From JBFLYZ01 sp040756415 (GTDB taxonomy: Bacteria > Bacteroidota > Bacteroidia > JADZBD01): a stretch of 22,942 nucleotides of DNA. Position numbers and translations under genes: made by a program. Location of the stretch: assembly GCA_040756415.1 (NCBI GenBank), contig JBFLYZ010000057.1, forward strand, positions 1-22,942, read 5' to 3'. The notes below the pieces were generated by a model. It ran no database searches. It was not told the origin of the DNA and saw only the letters and a list, made by a program, of their open reading frames with translations. Positions 21,908 through 22,942 of the stretch are shown piece by piece (the stretch's first letter is position 1; every line of letters starts with the position of its first letter).

Positions 21908-22942
21908 GTGAGCGAATCGAAGCCCATATATTTTCAGAACCTTGACGGGTTCCGTGCCATCGCAGCCCTGCTCGTTATTTTCGCTCATCTTACGTATTGG
22001 TTCGAGTACCCCGAAACGGAATTTTACGAAACCCTGAAATTCATCCTTTCGGCCGGGAACGGGGGCGGCCGGCTGGGCGTGATCTTCTTTTTCGTTCTTA
22101 GCGGTTTTTTGATCACCTACCTGATGTTTGCCGAGCAAGAAAAGACCGGCCGGCTCCATGTAGGCTATTTTTACATGAGGCGTGTGCTCAGGATATGGCC
22201 GCTCTATTTCATCTCCCTGATCGCTGGGTTTTTTGTTTATCCTTTTTTTGTTTCGCTTTCAGGGGGATCGCACCACGAGAACGCCAGCCTGCTCCATTAC
22301 CTGATCTTTGCCGCTAATTTCGATCATATTTACAATTATTTCCCCACCTGTAATATCCTGGGCGTGCAGTGGAGCGTTTCGGTAGAGGAGCAGTTCTACC
22401 TGTTGTGGCCCCTGGTTTTCTATTTCTTTAACAGGAAGAGCATTTTCCCTGTGCTCCTGGTCCTGATCATCGCTTTCTCCGAATGGTTCTCTGCCACGCG
22501 TGGCGCGGTGCTTAAGGCCGGGGATTATCACCTCTTCAGTTGCCTCAAATACCTCGCCTTTGGCGGGCTGCTGGCCTATTTTTGCTATAACCACACCGAA
22601 CCGGTAAAGAAAGTCCTGGGCCGTGCAGGCAAAGCGCTTACCCTGTTGTGTTACCTGGCATCCCTCGTCATCATATTCCTGCACGGCACAATAAGCGCGC
22701 GCTTTCCCCGGTACGAGTACGTGTACCATGTTATCCCCATGCTGTTTTTCGGCTTTGTCATCGTAGAGCAGAATTTCTCCGACAGGTCTTTCTATAAGAT
22801 CGGCCGGTCTTCGCTGCTTGCCTGGCTGGGCAAGATCAGCTACGGGTTGTATCTCACCCACATGATCGCCATTAACATTGTGGCCGGGATCTTCGGCAAC
22901 GGGCCCGAGCTGGTGCTTTTAAAAGGGCTGCTGTCGCTGCTG
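21908..22942 (+). CDS. Acyltransferase family 3 protein (3' end outside window)
   Basis: The frame opens with GTG at 21908, 5 bp after the glycosyltransferase stop, and stays open for 345 codons to the window end. Family-3 acyltransferase hallmarks are present: LDGFRAIAALLVIFAH (~13-28), FFFVLSGFLITYL (~60-72) with the RRVLRIWPLY segment (~90-99), and VQWSVSVEEQFYLLWP (~153-168). Hydrophobic helices follow. These membrane enzymes transfer acetyl or other acyl groups to sugars, so it likely decorates the polysaccharide built by the preceding genes. GTG is the only start near the conserved N-terminus; no ATG precedes it in frame. The cut end hides the last helices. Confidence 0.88.
   Translation, partial: MSESKPIYFQNLDGFRAIAALLVIFAHLTYWFEYPETEFYETLKFILSAGNGGGRLGVIFFFVLSGFLITYLMFAEQEKTGRLHVGYFYMRRVLRIWPLYFISLIAGFFVYPFFVSLSGGSHHENASLLHYLIFAANFDHIYNYFPTCNILGVQWSVSVEEQFYLLWPLVFYFFNRKSIFPVLLVLIIAFSEWFSATRGAVLKAGDYHLFSCLKYLAFGGLLAYFCYNHTEPVKKVLGRAGKALTLLCYLASLVIIFLHGTISARFPRYEYVYHVIPMLFFGFVIVEQNFSDRSFYKIGRSSLLAWLGKISYGLYLTHMIAINIVAGIFGNGPELVLLKGLLSLL

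Noticed and set aside
22259..22861. A 200-codon minus-strand frame near the right edge
   Set aside because: It is antisense to the acyltransferase frame, which has clear family motifs; the antisense translation has none.

Overview
The window looks like a chromosomal segment of a Bacteroidota bacterium, most likely a Chitinophagales/Sphingobacteriia-type or Cytophagales-type lineage. Four things support this. A giant secreted protein ends in a gliding-associated (CHU_C, type B) type IX secretion sorting domain and is followed by its PorP/SprF-type partner. Another protein carries a GldM C-terminal-like domain. Several starts are preceded by the Bacteroidota -7 promoter element TAnnTTTG rather than a -35/-10 pair. 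The zapA and rny genes are adjacent. G+C is roughly half by eye over most of the window, but the first ~0.85 kb is clearly A+T-richer.

Layout. 1-760: 3' part of an A+T-rich gene of unknown function. 766-2502 (minus strand): secreted small protein, secreted HExxHxxGxxD metalloprotease and DoxX-like membrane protein, each with its own candidate promoter. 2705-3403 (plus): outer-membrane beta-barrel protein, sharing a terminator with the convergent GldM-C-like secreted protein (3458-4087, minus). 4412-4693: small helical protein. 4742-5877 (minus): Bax inhibitor-1/YccA-family membrane protein, translationally coupled (TAATG) to a three-helix membrane protein.

6143-13192 (plus) is the centrepiece. 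A 1862-residue type IX-secreted adhesin-like protein contains 16 tandem repeats of exactly 88 residues, each with an Asp-box-like motif and a conserved cysteine pair. Downstream is a SprF-like outer-membrane protein that carries an extra coiled coil, a Gly/Asn/Pro linker and a SPOR-like domain, which could anchor the secretion partner to peptidoglycan. A terminator is shared with the convergent M23 peptidase (13238-14989, minus).

15089-17386 (plus) is a housekeeping block: a coiled-coil protein, ZapA and RNase Y, with a structured RNA/terminator region between zapA and rny that is a candidate 6S RNA. A surface-polysaccharide locus follows with very short gaps (17407 to the window end): Wzz-like chain-length regulator, Wzx-like flippase, Wzy-like polymerase, GT4-type glycosyltransferase and an acyltransferase-3 protein cut by the window edge.

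The gene set is mostly cell envelope: surface display (adhesin plus SprF-like partner), envelope proteases, outer-membrane barrels, cell division and polysaccharide export. I saw no tRNA, rRNA, CRISPR array, insertion sequence or phage gene.
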